Under the pieces are notes generated by a model. That model saw nothing but the letters and a program-made list of their open reading frames with translations, did not search any database and was not told the DNA's origin. From the NCBI GenBank assembly GCA_018857735.1, contig JABMCL010000190.1, positions 872,501 through 936,500 of the forward strand: a stretch of 64,000 bases of DNA, written 5' to 3'. The translations under genes were made by a program, and so were the position numbers. The stretch comes from Alviniconcha marisindica. Taxonomy: Eukaryota > Mollusca > Gastropoda > Provannidae. Shown piece by piece: positions 47,390 to 59,047 of this stretch (within the stretch, counting starts at the first letter, position 1; every line of letters begins with the position of its first letter).

Positions 47390-47720
47390 AAACACATCAA
47401 GTGTAAGCGAGCTATGCTAACCTATCTCAACAGTCTTCAATCCAGAAGACTATCTGCTAGACTGTCCATAATGTATGTACAAGATCACACACAACCTTGA
47501 AACTGGTCCACATTGACAACAAAGGTCTGAAACCTCCATACAGAAAGAGGGACTGTCAACCTTCCCAAATCCCAGCCTCCAGAGCTGACTATGAGAAATT
47601 CTCCCTCTACCCCTGGACCACTGCAGACTGGAATGCCCTTCCCCAGGACCCACCCTGGGGCCCTGCCAGGTCCCAGTTGGTGCCCTCACTATCTGACCCC
47701 CAACCCCCACCCTAACACAC
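47390..47720 (+). pseudogene. LINE reverse transcriptase C-terminus, frameshifted
   Basis: The conceptual translation follows the C-terminal end of non-LTR reverse transcriptases from many animals. First comes Y-L-N-S-L-Q-S-R-R-L-S-A-R-L-S-I-M-Y, then K-I-T-H-N-L, then L-V-H-I-D. The signature Y-E-K-F-S-L-Y-P-W-T-T-A-D-W-N-A-L-P follows, corresponding to the usual 'YSFFPRTIRDWNSLP' form. At least two frame changes around 47,475-47,505 separate these pieces, so the gene is dead. It belongs to a different family from the LINE at 17.2 kb. Its orientation is antisense to the flanking CNOT6 gene. Confidence 0.7.
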
Positions 47721-48233
47721 TTTTTGAACATTCAACCCCAGCTGATTGTGAATACTTCAAATACTGTTCTCTTCATCTTGTGCTGCACCAGCCCCTTAAA
47801 TTGTTAAAAGCTGAGAATTATTTTCTATGCGTTAAGTTGGTCAGCAGTTATCATGGAAAAAGAAACCCACAAGCCCTTCCCCACAGGGCAGACCATCTCC
47901 CAGCCCCACAGCTCACCCAAGGCATTAATAATACAAGTGGTCTAGACATCAACATCTATTGCCACAAGTCAACTTAATTACTAACTGCCATCCAACCTCC
48001 CAGGCCAAAAACAGTGTGAACAATCAAAAAACATTTAAATAAACTGTTTTGGCCAACAGTCCCAAGTTTTTTTTTGTGTGTGTGTGTGTTTGGGGGGTGT
48101 ATGTCTGCTGTGTTGCAACAATGTGAGTGTATGTGGGGGAGGGGGGAGGGGGTGTTGGGTGGTGGGGGTGGTGGTAGTGGTTGTGTGTTGTGTTGCAACA
48201 GTGTATGTATCATTGTATGAGTCTGTGTGTGTG

Positions 48234-48267
<34 letters not shown>

Positions 48268-48557
48268 ATGCATGTGAGCGTTTGCACCTGTGTGCGTGCA
48301 TAGTTCAGAGCCAAATTCATTCCACCAGGAGAGCTGGGCTTAGTATTTGGAGGAAGAAGTAAACCAGCGGCCCCATGGAGTCCTGAGCCAGGCCTAGGCC
48401 AAAGAGTGCACACACCACATGAAGTGGGGCAGGCTGGAGGAGCAGAACACAGACAGACTGGCCGGTTATTGATCTATAGATCTGACCTACTTCCCTACTT
48501 GGTCACCTTAAAACTGTATCTATATGCATAAAGGAGGCCAGCACACAGAATTCTGTT

Positions 48558-48624
<67 letters not shown>

Positions 48625-51600
48625 CTGCTTTTGTGTTCAAACAAAAGCACATTAGCAGCAAAAAGCCTTGTCCCAAGATGCAGATTTTCTGGACAAAAGA
48701 AAGCCTGACAAAAGGAAAAAGAAAATACACCACTCTTTCAAAAGCCAATTGATGCATCATCAAACTGCATACAAACCAAAAGAAACTAAGTCATGAGAGC
48801 AACAAAGAACAAAATCTGCATTTGTCTCCATCACAACTGATTCTGGACTGATCTTATTGTTATCCCACATTATTGAAGTTTCTGCTAAACTGATGGCCTA
48901 AGACCAATAACTAAGACTGACATTGTTGACTAACATAATGATGTTGACAATCTGACATCTAGGAAAATCCACAATCTTAGCAGCTTACCATAAACTGATA
49001 CATGTTAAGCACAACAGCTTTTCCGGTAATGATGGTGTATAATGTTGCCCTTGTGAGTCACATTTATACAAAAATACATTTAACCCTTGAGCTGCAATAT
49101 TTTTTTAGCTCCTATTTCAATTCCTTCCAGAAGGCATCTTGTGGGCAGGGTAAGCCAACCAGAAATGTTCATTTTCTAGAACTTGGCTTCTCCCAAGCAT
49201 GCAACAACAGCCGGCATTTGAGCAGGTTTGTCCTATGATGTCTTTCTGGCAGCTGGGAAACACTTCGCCATGGATGCCGTAAGATGTCATATGGGCAAGG
49301 AAAGGGTTTGTATCTCCAAGTTAAAAATCTTCCTGCGCAAAAATGAGCCTGTTCTACTGTGCAACTCAGCCACAGTGTTTCCAAGCAAAATATAGCAAGA
49401 GTCACCAGCACAACTTTTGTCATGTTTTTTTGTACAAGAATCAAATCCAACAACAAAATTAAAGCTGTGTCAGCATGTGCATGCATGTGCATTTGAAACT
49501 GCACAAGTCAGCTGCTCAATAGTTAAACTGATGAAAACTTATCCATGAAAATGAGGGCAGACCCATAAACTATTTTAACACTGCTTCCTGGACCAACCGA
49601 CATTTTTTTGGGGGGGTGAGAGGTTAAAAATAATTAACAAACAAGTATATAGTCCTGCCCTGACCACATGCTTTGGGTGTCATCAACTGTGTCCAATGTA
49701 GCAATATACAGGCATGCAAGCCTGCTGAGAAAAAGCGTACAGCATTCTTACTGACATCACTGTGACTTCCATATCTAATCAAGGTAGACGTAAGGAGGCC
49801 ACAACAGAAAAGGTATTCATAACCTTAAAAAAATTCGACCCTTAGACTCACTGAAATTACCATTGCCCCAGCCATGTGCTGCAACTGTTTTGCACACGTA
49901 TGCAAACCGACGATGATGGCATACACGCACACAAGCAGGACAAAACCATCACGGTGTTCTGAAATCGTTTGCCCGCTTACAGCAAAATAGGGCAAGTTGA
50001 AGGGAAGCAACAAGAAGCGGCGAATTGGCAACACCCACTAGTGAATTACCTCCCATGTTCCACAGGCTGTTCAGGACTTGGTGTTACGCATGTGAACAAG
50101 GTGTGTGACCTTTTAGTCACAGAAAATACAAAATACTAAAAAAAACAGAAAAAAAGGTGTGTTCTTTTGATTGGTGCCGTATGTCTGCTGGAAATAATTT
50201 CACACCCATCCTGAAGCAGTTACAAATGCAGTAGAAAAAGGCTAACTTCACTGGTCAAATACAAACCACAAGAAAACAGACATCTGCATACCATCAGCCT
50301 TGGTCAACCAAGAGCCTTGGTTAATCTTATGTGCAAAGGCATCACAAACAAAAACAATACAATCATGCTCACATGCTTGCAAAACATTAATCTAAAATGC
50401 GCCTGTATCACCATGGTTCAGACATAAGCCAGTTTTTCTTGAAAGATCGCAAAAAACATGTTGTCAGACATCAAATGTGTCGCAACACCAATGCTGGAAG
50501 TTCCAACAAATATTCCCCACAAAGTTTACATCGACTTGAATGGATATGATGCAGGTGTTTTAGTTTCATTCATGCAGAGTCACAACATCAAAATTCATGT
50601 GAACAAACAGCTTACAAGCACAAGTGCAAGTTTTTAACCTGTTCAAATCTTGTGACAAGATTTGACTACAGCAGTACATGCTATTTTTTTAACCAAACAG
50701 CAAACAAGTACAAACATTTTAACTACATCCAAGGTATCATGTGAAACAACTGGGGTTGACTGGACTGGATGGCAGGGCTGTCACTGTGTCAGTGAATGCT
50801 ACAACCATCAACCATTACATGGCAATGCTATTTTCATTAACTTGATATTACTATTTTGCATGGTTTGAAGCATTAAATCACTGTTCATGAATGATTTTGA
50901 TGACCTTTCTAAGCAGTGCAGAGTTTGAAGTAAGAAACCTTTTCATGAAGCAACATTTCATTTAGATGTGGCTCTCTCGCAAGGAAGTTTTATACAACAA
51001 AAGTTCTTACATAATACATTAGCGATACTGACATCCCTCATTATTATCAAACTGTTGTCCAAACGGCAAGAATATAGATCTGCTTGAGAAAGCTAACTAG
51101 CCTTTTGTGGAATGTACATGCTTCTGAATATCTGAGTGGCAGAAAGGATGAAATGAAATGTTTCTTGTTAACTTAATAACTGTTAGGGAAAAACTGAAAG
51201 TAGAACTATGCCGGATACTGTGACACACATCACCAGGCAAATGAAAACACACAAAAAGAGAACCAAACCCAACCTTGCCCTTAATATGTCATATGACATC
51301 CAAGGACATAAAGTCCCAGCAACAACAACCAAACCCACCTATTTGGAAACATTTTTGAAGGCACTCCCCGACTGAGTGAGTTGTTTGGAAGCAGGCTGGT
51401 TGTTGGTGAACATGAAAGTAACACCTTTGTGTCGCAATTAGTCAGTACCTGACACCCAACATTATGCGACCCTTTAACTTTCAATCTGAATCAAAGGTAG
51501 TTTTCACAAACCTGTAAATTCATCTTCTTCTTTTGTAGACACATTATGAATGCAATGCACAGTCTGAAAATAATGATTTAGGTCATCCATCATTTTATGA

Positions 51601-52959
51601 CCTCTCTCTGTGCAAACCATTCAGCACTAAATCATAACTGATATATCCTGCAAGTTGTATGGAAAGCATGATAAATGCAACTTTTTAGACTGTCCAACTG
51701 TTGCCATACTCTTCAGCAACCTTTAAAATGGGTCATGGTTACCCCCCGCACCCCCCAAAAAAACAACCATCACCACCAACAACCCCTGATATGAATGTGC
51801 AAAGCTCAACTGACATTATAACATTAAGACTAAGAGGTCTGAATCTCAACAATAAAAATAATAACAGACATCTGAAAACTATGACAAATACAACAAAATA
51901 CAGGGTTCACGTTAACTGCTAATTTTAAGTATTTTGATCAGCATATGCAGGGGGGGGGGGGGAATCAGTAATCGGTCAGACCATCTGTTATTTTGTTTGA
52001 CTGGTTCTAAAAAAAACACTCTTTTTAAAAGCACACAGGGAGAGTGCATGTGGCATGTTATGTGTGAGTGCATGTGTGTGTGTCTGTTTATGTGTTCTAG
52101 ATGGTTACAGTGATTGTGTAACTGGTTTCCATAAACCACGCTCAGCACCTTATGGGTGTCACACCTGTTTGAAAAATGTCTAGCATGATAACTATACTAA
52201 TAATAATAAATAGACATCTGTACAGCACCTACTCTATATATATAAGTATACATATAGCAAAGCAGCACAAGTCACCCACAATTTCCAGCAAGTAACATAG
52301 AAAGGGAGGCCATGCCCAGAAACAGATTAACCAAGACTAACAGATTAATCTCATCCTCACAAAACACATGTACACAGTGCCTTTTGGGTGTTTCAAAATG
52401 ATGTGTGCAACTGAGCATGGCATGACAGTAATTCCCAGTGGAGAAGCCGAGTTTTTGACCAAAACTTTTGTTGACTGAGCGTGGAGTTCTGAGTAAGCAT
52501 GTGTCGGCTGAGGAAGAGTGAAGTCCCCTCTGGCAATAAATCCACAGAGCAGATGGAAAAGTTATCATGGGCCAGTGATTCAATCAACGCAAAAATTGCT
52601 GAGTCCATGTATTAACAGGTAACCAACGCAGCCACCAAAGGAGGGGACTGAACATGCCGGTGGTCAATTTTCTTAGCTTTACAGCTGCATTTTCAACCCA
52701 GAAATTCACTAAGTTACAAGAAAAAAGCAGACAACAGCAAAAGTCCAAGCAGGACAGCATTTTGCCAGATGGCTGGACAGACTAAAAACAATTATTACAA
52801 AAGCACACACAGTTGTACGCATAAGATTCACATTTTATTATTATTACTCAAGTCAACTACTTTTGCAGAAAATGATGCACCCTCTTCCCATGTTAAAAGA
52901 CTGTAAAATTGTGGAAAAAGATGCACTTATGACTTAAGAAAGGCAGTCAAAGTACTCAC
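47721..52959 (-). other. AT-rich stretch, presumed CNOT6 intron
   Basis: Follows the CNOT6 donor at 52,959. It contains TG runs (48,228-48,267), a (TC)n run (48,563-48,621) and a G run (51,950-51,962). I looked on the minus strand for the next CNOT6 exons (start of the endonuclease/exonuclease/phosphatase domain) and did not find them. Confidence 0.4.
48563..48621. repeat. (TC)n microsatellite
   Basis: Pure TC run of about 29 units. Confidence 0.97.
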
Positions 52960-53058
52960 CCGGTAAGTGTTCCAGCATATAGCTAAGTAGTTTCTGAGTT
53001 CCATTCACACCGTGATACATATTCATATACTCCATGGGCAGGGGGTTCCCTTTGATAT
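52960..53058 (-). CDS. CNOT6: CNOT6 coding exon 3
   Basis: Acceptor 'ttttacag' and donor GTGAGT bound a 99-bp exon. Joined in phase 1 to the previous exon, it reads D-I-K-G-N-P-L-P, then M-Y-H-G-V-N-G-T-Q-K-L-L-S-Y-M-L-E-H-L-P. This corresponds to the end of the leucine-rich repeats and the linker of CNOT6/CNOT6L ('LKGNPL' and 'LLNYLLDNL' in vertebrates). It encodes residues 124-156. The exon ends in phase 1, so the linker and the Mg-dependent nuclease domain must follow in exons not found in this window. Confidence 0.9.
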
Positions 53059-53373
53059 CTGTAAAAGGGCATAAGAGACAACGTGCACTTCACCTTTTTA
53101 ACACTTGGAAAAGAGATCTTGTGTAAAAGCTGAAACAAACATCATCAAGATGTTCCTCATCCTTCACCACTTTTGCCTCCCAGCAGCTGCATAGCGGGCT
53201 GGCTGTGACTGCTGCAACGAAATAGGAACCGTCTAAAACTGTCCAACAAAATAACACCATTTGAAAAAACTAGAATGACAGTATAATATGTCTGCAAGAT
53301 TTGGTGGATTTAAACTTCTGCAGGCAAGTATGCATGTGTGTGTATGTGTGTGTGTGGAGCGGGGGGGGGTTAG

Positions 53374-53565
53374 CATGCCTCAGCATTTCTCCCTTAGACC
53401 TATAATTAATTGAATGCATATGTGTGTGTGTGTAGGGGGGGGTGGGGGGGGGGGGCGGTGGCAATAGCATGCCTCAGCATTTCTCCCTTGGACCTATAAT
53501 TAATTGTCTGCATGTGTGTGGGCGTTAGCATGCCTCAGCATTCCTCCCTTGGACCTATAATTAAT
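53374..53565. repeat. Three-copy minisatellite in CNOT6 intron 3
   Basis: Three copies of a block containing 'tagcatgcctcagcatt', 'ctcccttggacctataatta' and a GT-rich spacer start near 53,372, 53,467 and 53,527. The spacers of the first two expand into G runs. Confidence 0.85.
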
Positions 53566-53683
53566 CATGTTCGACACCTGAACCTTGGTCACCTTACATT
53601 GTTAACCATAGCATTAAACTGAACTGTCTCCAACAACTGATAAAAAATATATTAAAAAATCAGTAATCTCTACCACAACCTAC

Positions 53684-53947
53684 CAAGATGTTGTAGCTGG
53701 AAAAGCTTGCCCAGTTCATAAGGCAGAGTCCTGAGTTGATTATTGTTGAGCAGGAGCTCACGCAGCTCAGTCAAATCACCAAGTTCTGCAGGTATGCTGC
53801 GGAGTTTATTGGAGGACAAATCCAGACAGTTCAGGTGGATCAGATGGCAAACGTCTGGTGGTATTTGTACAAGGTTGTTGTCATTCAGGAAAAGGGAGGT
53901 AATATGTTGAAAATGAAAAAGCTGCGGGCAGATGTTTCGAACCAAGC
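53684..53947 (-). CDS. CNOT6: CNOT6 coding exon 2: leucine-rich repeats
   Basis: A 264-bp exon with acceptor 'tttcag' and donor GTAGGT. It encodes residues 36-123, starting L-V-R-N-I-C-P-Q-L-F. It then gives three leucine-rich repeats of the L-x-x-L-x-L-x-x-N-x-L-x-x-I-P type, including L-F-L-N-D-N-N-L, C-L-D-L-S-S-N-K-L-R-S-I-P-A-E-L and L-L-L-N-N-N-Q-L-R-T-L-P-Y-E-L-G-K-L-F-Q-L. The last repeat is nearly identical to vertebrate CNOT6/CNOT6L. In the CCR4-NOT complex this LRR domain docks the deadenylase onto CNOT7/8 (CAF1); this is family knowledge. Phases match both neighbouring exons. Confidence 0.95.
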
Positions 53948-56309
53948 CTGAAACATGAAAAGAACATCAGCTCAAACAACTTGAACACACACCATAAAAT
54001 AAAAATCTCATGTAATTTATTGCACTATTACTATTTGTTGCTCCTCACACAATGATTTTTCAAGGAGCATAAAAGGGTGTGATCGGAGAAAGAGAGAGGC
54101 TGCCAATGCTTAGGTGTGTCTTAACTGCACACATATGTTCATGTATACATGTGACAGTGCACAGGGTCTGTACACAGTATGCCAGTCTGCACTGAAGCCC
54201 GACTCTTGGCGAAAAATCCCTCACCACCATTGGATGTTAAACTTACACTAGCTGTGCCAGACCCAATGCGCAACCAATGGCATGATATGATGCACATCAC
54301 TGCCCCGTTAAAAAAAATCAAAGTTTTCATTTATTTCACCATTCCAACACCACTGCGACTTTAAAAGTCCAGATCCATGGAACAAGTATGGATGTGCATG
54401 ATCTTGTTTATGTGTGTAAATTGTAACAAAAGAACACAATTTAAACATGACTGATTCACCAGTGGAGAGCTTTCCCAGAAACACATTGTCTGTCTGATGC
54501 TTTCATCAAAATCAGGGTCAAATTACCCGGTATAGGTCAATAACAACCACACGTATCACTGATCAATGCTTTAATCGCACTGACATGTAATGCCCAAGAA
54601 TATTTTAATAGTTTTGTTACAAGCAGCTGGTGAGGCCAGCCAGGCAGCCATACACACATACTAAAGTTTTGGGGGGGTTTCTTTCTTTTTTCTCCCCTGA
54701 TAAAGATTCCATTCTAAAAAACAATTTTCAGGAAACATAAAAGGAAAAAAATGGTATGCTGGGGGCAATTTGTGGTTTGAAAACAGTCTGAAAAAAGAAA
54801 ACAACCAAAAACATAAATAAAAACAAAAAAGAAAACAAACAAAAATAATAATAAAATTAAAGGAACTAGCCTTCAAACTGAAAATAACTCCTTGGGTACT
54901 TGGAACAGGTAAAAAGCACACGGTCCATAGTAAAATAACTGCAACTGTAAGTATTGCTTATGTAATATTGATTTGTTTATAAGCTGTCAGCATCAGACAC
55001 ATTTATCATGCACTCTTTCCCACATGCTGCGCTCTTTTCCATGTCACAGTTTGACATCACCAAAGTGTTTTGGGCACCACAAATATAGCACCAGAAGCTC
55101 TCAGTTCTGCATGCAGGTCACAGAAAAAATGAACAGTTTTAATTGTTATCACTGGGGGGGGTCATGTGAACTTCTGGAGTCAATTCTGTGGAATGAACTT
55201 TTGATGATGTACTGCAGCAGAGCTCCCCATTTTGAACATTCTAGAGGTGGACTCACCTCTGTCTAATAATTTAAAGGGGTATTTTCACCCTTTCCCAAAA
55301 ATTCTAAAGGGTTTTCTTTGGGGTGGGGCAAAATGCTGGCAGAGTCTTCAAGGTTCTCTTGTTTTTGTTCTGGTGTACTGATTAGCCTTCAGCGCCACCA
55401 AGATAAACATGCACACAACATTCACATTCACCTCACATGACTGGATAAATTGAAAGACAACAGCCAATGAACATCAAGACATTTTAGTCACTATTTCGTA
55501 ACACATTTGACACTGTGCACTGCCTAGCTTGCCATTTGTGCTACTGCAGCCAGCTTCCAAAATTTGCTGCATTGTTTAGGTTGGGTTGTTTGTCTTGGTG
55601 AAAAATCAGTTGTTGTTATTACCCACTTGACAAGATTTTTTTTAAGGAGTATTAAAATTCCATGCCTTACTACAGATATTAAAGTGTACTTTTCTGGCAC
55701 TGAGTGAAAGTCTAAAGAGTGAATCTGAGGTCCTAACACATGACTATACACCAATGATTTTTTTAAGTTTTTGTTGTTGTTTTTTTTAGCTCTGTGGCAG
55801 CCTTCTAGAAAAGGGGTAATCTATTCTATGGGTTAATCCAAAGCTTTTTTCCTCTTTTTTTTATAGCTCTGTTAGTCTGTATGCTGGTCATATTTTTGGG
55901 GTAGGACTTTAGAAGTAAAATAATGTTTTTTGCTTGAACTGAGAAAGCTAGTTAACTCATTTAAAGTGCACAAAAAAGACCCCTAGGAATTGCATAACGC
56001 AGCATTTTTATCCAGAACACTGAGTCTAATTATATCATTTGATGTTCTCCACTGGCAAAAGTACACTCCTAATCGTGGTCTTGAGTGACATGCCACTCAA
56101 TGCTACAAAGCTCCCATTGAGTGAGGCATGAGTGTGTAAATTAAAGAAACTGCCACCAGATACTAAAACCAGCGTGAAAATCTTTAACTTGACAATGACT
56201 TGGCAAGGGATTTTCACTATGGCAACCCTGCTCTACTTTCAATTACAGTGAAAAATGACTGACATTAGATATATTATACAACAGTCATGTACATCATCAC
56301 TTTCTTTAC
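53948..56309 (-). other. CNOT6 intron 2
   Basis: A 2,362-bp intron with consensus ends (GTAAAG donor at 56,309; 'tttcag' acceptor at 53,948). A/T-rich, with no nested gene seen. Confidence 0.8.
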
Positions 56310-56429
56310 CTGTGATTTCTATGGAATACCATGTTGACTGCTTGCCTGCTGCTACATCAGCAGCAGACATATAGGTATGTTGCCTTCCAGGCTTCTCGTA
56401 CTTTTCTTTCGGCATGGTAGAGTTACGCA
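56310..56429 (-). CDS. CNOT6: CNOT6 start exon
   Basis: CCR4-type poly(A) deadenylase subunit of CCR4-NOT, which shortens mRNA poly(A) tails in the cytoplasm. The ATG at 56,413-56,415 opens M-P-K-E-K-Y-E-K-P, the hallmark N-terminus of CNOT6/CNOT6L ('MPKEKYDPP' or 'MPKEKYEPP' in vertebrates). T-Y-M-S-A-A-D-V-A-A-G-K and W-Y-S-I-E-I-T-G follow. The -3 A supports this ATG. Sixteen bases before it ('tttgcag' acceptor at 56,430) are 5'UTR, so at least one upstream exon exists. The donor is GTAAAG and the exon ends in phase 1. Invertebrates usually have one gene where vertebrates have CNOT6 and CNOT6L, so the symbol covers both. With the two following exons, 156 codons are visible of roughly 550 expected. 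Confidence 0.95.
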
Positions 56430-56610
56430 CTGCAAATGAAAATCAGAAAAACAACAATTAAGTGACTGAACCATGTTAAGTTTTACATGTTTCAGTGGAT
56501 GTGGGGGTTCAGGGGGTGGGGAGAGGGGGAGAAGGTCTCTCCGTCTATAGTTTTAAACAGTCCCACCACCATCCACAGGTGATTTGATCTGCTTTTTGTC
56601 TAGCACCATA

Positions 56611-56755
56611 CCCAAGCCTCTAGCCTATAGATTTTATTCATAATTGTTTTCTCTCTAAATATGCATGCTTTTGCCATATAATCTATCCAAGGCTCTAGCC
56701 TGCAGATTCCATTCATAATTTTGTTGTCATTTAATTCCCAAATATGCCTGCTTTC
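56611..56755. repeat. Tandem duplication in CNOT6 intron 1
   Basis: Two adjacent copies about 78 bp apart share 'ctctagcct', 'cagatt/tagatt', 'attcataatt' and 'aaatatgc(a/c)tgcttt'. Divergence is about one base in six. Confidence 0.75.
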
Positions 56756-57770
56756 AAAAGAAGCTGGAAGTAAAATTGAAACAATGCATGTGCGCAGCAT
56801 CCACAAACAGCAGAGTTGGATAGCTGAAACTCTTTAGCTAAGCATACTCTCGTCTTGCCTAAACTGTTGAAGACTCAGTCCCAATTTTATGCTCAAATTA
56901 AACAACAGCTACACCTTTAAATCAAATGTTTTACACCAAAGTGCTGTGGTGGCCTTTTTGCTTGGTTTGAACCTACAGACCATTTTGGCCCCCAGAGTCA
57001 ACTTGTTGCAGTAATTATCAATCAGTGGGACAGAAAAAAGAAGTCATTTCTGTGGTATTTCATGTTTTTGCAATTTCAATGGCTTAAAAAACAAACAAAA
57101 CAAAAAGTAGATTGGGTGAAACCAGTCAACAAACTGTATTCATACTTAAGGGGAAAAAAGAAAGAATTTTTTTTAATACCAAGAGAAAGTTCGAAAAAGA
57201 TAAGGTCAAACTTTGTGATAATTGTATTTGTTACATCGTCTTTTGTACAGAAAAGGGACCAACAGCATCTCATGCACTGACGAGCTCTCACACCATCTTG
57301 TGAGGTCTCATCTCACCTACTGACCTAGTTCAGAAATAAAACAGAGTACTACTAGTACTACTAGTGAAATGATAGGCATGCAATTACATGTAATATAACA
57401 TGTATACTTTTTCAAATCATTCATTAGTTCTAAGGCACATTACTACAGGCCCAAACCACCCTGCTTTCCCAGGTATGTGTGGCATAGTAGGATCTTCAAC
57501 ATTAAAATTTAAACGTTTTGTTTTCAAGTAATTCAACTTTATAAAGCAGGAGGAAGTAGTCACAAGCACACCAATGCAGATTTCAGTCAAGAAGGAACTG
57601 TTACCAATGACATTGTTTGGTCATGCAAATTTGTCCACTATCATCTTCATCAGTAAATGTGACAAACACACACACACACCAAAACAGTTAAATGACGTAT
57701 TATATTTATAGGTTACTTTCATTTTTAAGAAAAGTCTGTTAGTTTTACTTTATCAGTTTATGGTTTTTCA

Positions 57771-57933
57771 GCAGCATTTTGAACCACCTGAAAGAACTGT
57801 GATAAACGAATGTTATTACTTAGTTATAGTATCACTATCAGTGTATCACATTAATTAATAGTGAACCTTTCACTATTAATTAGTGTGACAGCACTCACTG
57901 ATCACAATTATTTCAGGTGGTTTAAAGTGCAGC
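57771..57933. mobile_element. Fold-back (MITE-like) element
   Basis: Outer inverted arms 57,771-57,803 and 57,901-57,933 match at 28 of 33 positions. An inner pair (57,847-57,864 and 57,870-57,887) matches almost perfectly around a 5-base loop. The whole 163-bp unit can fold into one long hairpin with an AT-rich core and no coding capacity, as in non-autonomous DNA transposons. Target-site duplications were not resolved. Confidence 0.7.
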
Positions 57934-58324
57934 AAGGGTGACCACTTACTAACACTAACAGTATCATATTTACTAATTTAACAAAATTACATTAAGTGCC
58001 CAGTATTAATAATAATATTACTATTTTGTGATTATAATACTTATCCAAATTAAGACAATGAATATAAATGAATCTTTATGTAAATTAGAGAGTGAGCCCA
58101 TGGCAATGTAGACAGCAACATCTCCTTTCATGCATGCAATTCATGCTCTTCATTGCTTTCCCTGGCCAAATTTCTGCATTCCACATGTATGCAATATGTT
58201 CTTCAGTGCTTTTCACAGCATTGGAAATGAGCAATGTTGGGCAGGGCAAACCCGAGTACCTGGACCCACCAACTCACAACTAAAACTCTGCATCACATCT
58301 TATACTTACTAGTGAAAATCCTCC

Positions 58325-58400
58325 ATTGCTGATGGGAATCGAACCCTCACCCTCACTGATAAGTTTTCATGATCACACTCACTGGGTGTCAGCTCTAACA
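58325..58400 (-). mobile_element. SINE head fragment
   Basis: On the minus strand 'gggttcgattccc' is a perfect polymerase III B-box, preceded by 'gttagagctgacacc', a decayed A-box region. No acceptor stem can form, so this is a tRNA-derived SINE remnant. Confidence 0.55.
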
Positions 58401-58705
58401 AATTGTGGTATTGGCTGCTGAATGTACCATATTAGTTCTGTTTACAAAGTAACACGGGTATGATCTGGTCAATATCCACAAATAATATTTGACACCATAA
58501 TACCTTGAAATATTTCATGTTAAAAACATGTGTTACCGCTGAAACTAATTGATTATTGCAAATTCAGCACATGCCAATGTTGATGTTTACTTTATCAAAT
58601 CTGTGATGTAAGAAATGACATAATAACTTGACAGAGAAGCACAATAAAACTGTAATGATTATTACTAGATGTATAAAAATTGAATGACCAAACAAAATGC
58701 TTCAC

Positions 58706-58800
58706 CTGCATCGATATTTCGAGAAAATTCAAGACGAACTGACTGATATTTGACAGTCAGCTGTCCTCCTTTCGGGTTCTTTCTTACTTTCCGCACTGCT
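58706..58800 (-). other. CNOT6: Probable CNOT6 5'UTR exon
   Basis: On the minus strand a donor-like 'gatgcag|gtgaag' at 58,705/58,706 ends a GC-richer segment next to the shared promoter. Splicing it to the acceptor at 56,430 would give the CNOT6 leader. The left boundary comes from the splice site; the transcription start (right edge) is a guess. The exon would contain an upstream ATG, discussed under findings. Confidence 0.45.
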
Positions 58801-59047
58801 ATGACCGGTGCGTTTTCATTGGTTGAATGGAGCAAACAAAACAGCACAATTTCATTGGATAAAAAGACAATTTAGTCCTATTACCAACGTAAAATATTGT
58901 CTCTGGTGAAGGAAATGATCTTTTTGTTTTATTTCTAACAAATCTGACAAAAACATCACGTTACAGATTTTTTATAAAATTATGTGAGCGTCTATTTCAG
59001 ACTTTGGGGTTTCAGAGTTACGTACCCTGGTCGTGAAGGTCACTATC
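58801..59047. promoter_or_regulatory. Putative bidirectional promoter of CNOT6 and MRPL1
   Basis: Sequence between the divergent first exons. Two inverted CCAAT boxes (ATTGG at 58,818-58,822 and 58,854-58,858) point towards CNOT6, with no convincing TATA box, as in many TATA-less bidirectional housekeeping promoters. MRPL1 begins translation at 59,048, only 342 bp from the CNOT6 donor. Transcription start sites are inferred, not seen. Confidence 0.6.

Larger units (their letters stand above)
56430..58705 (-). other. CNOT6 intron 1 (5'UTR intron)
   Basis: Spans the 5'UTR exon and the start exon. Holds a tandem pair at 56,611-56,755, a fold-back element at 57,771-57,933 and a SINE fragment at 58,325-58,400. 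Confidence 0.5.

Noticed and set aside
49169..49504. 111-codon minus-strand frame in the presumed CNOT6 intron
   Set aside because: Checked as a possible missing CNOT6 exon. No resemblance to the nuclease domain and no splice sites at useful positions.
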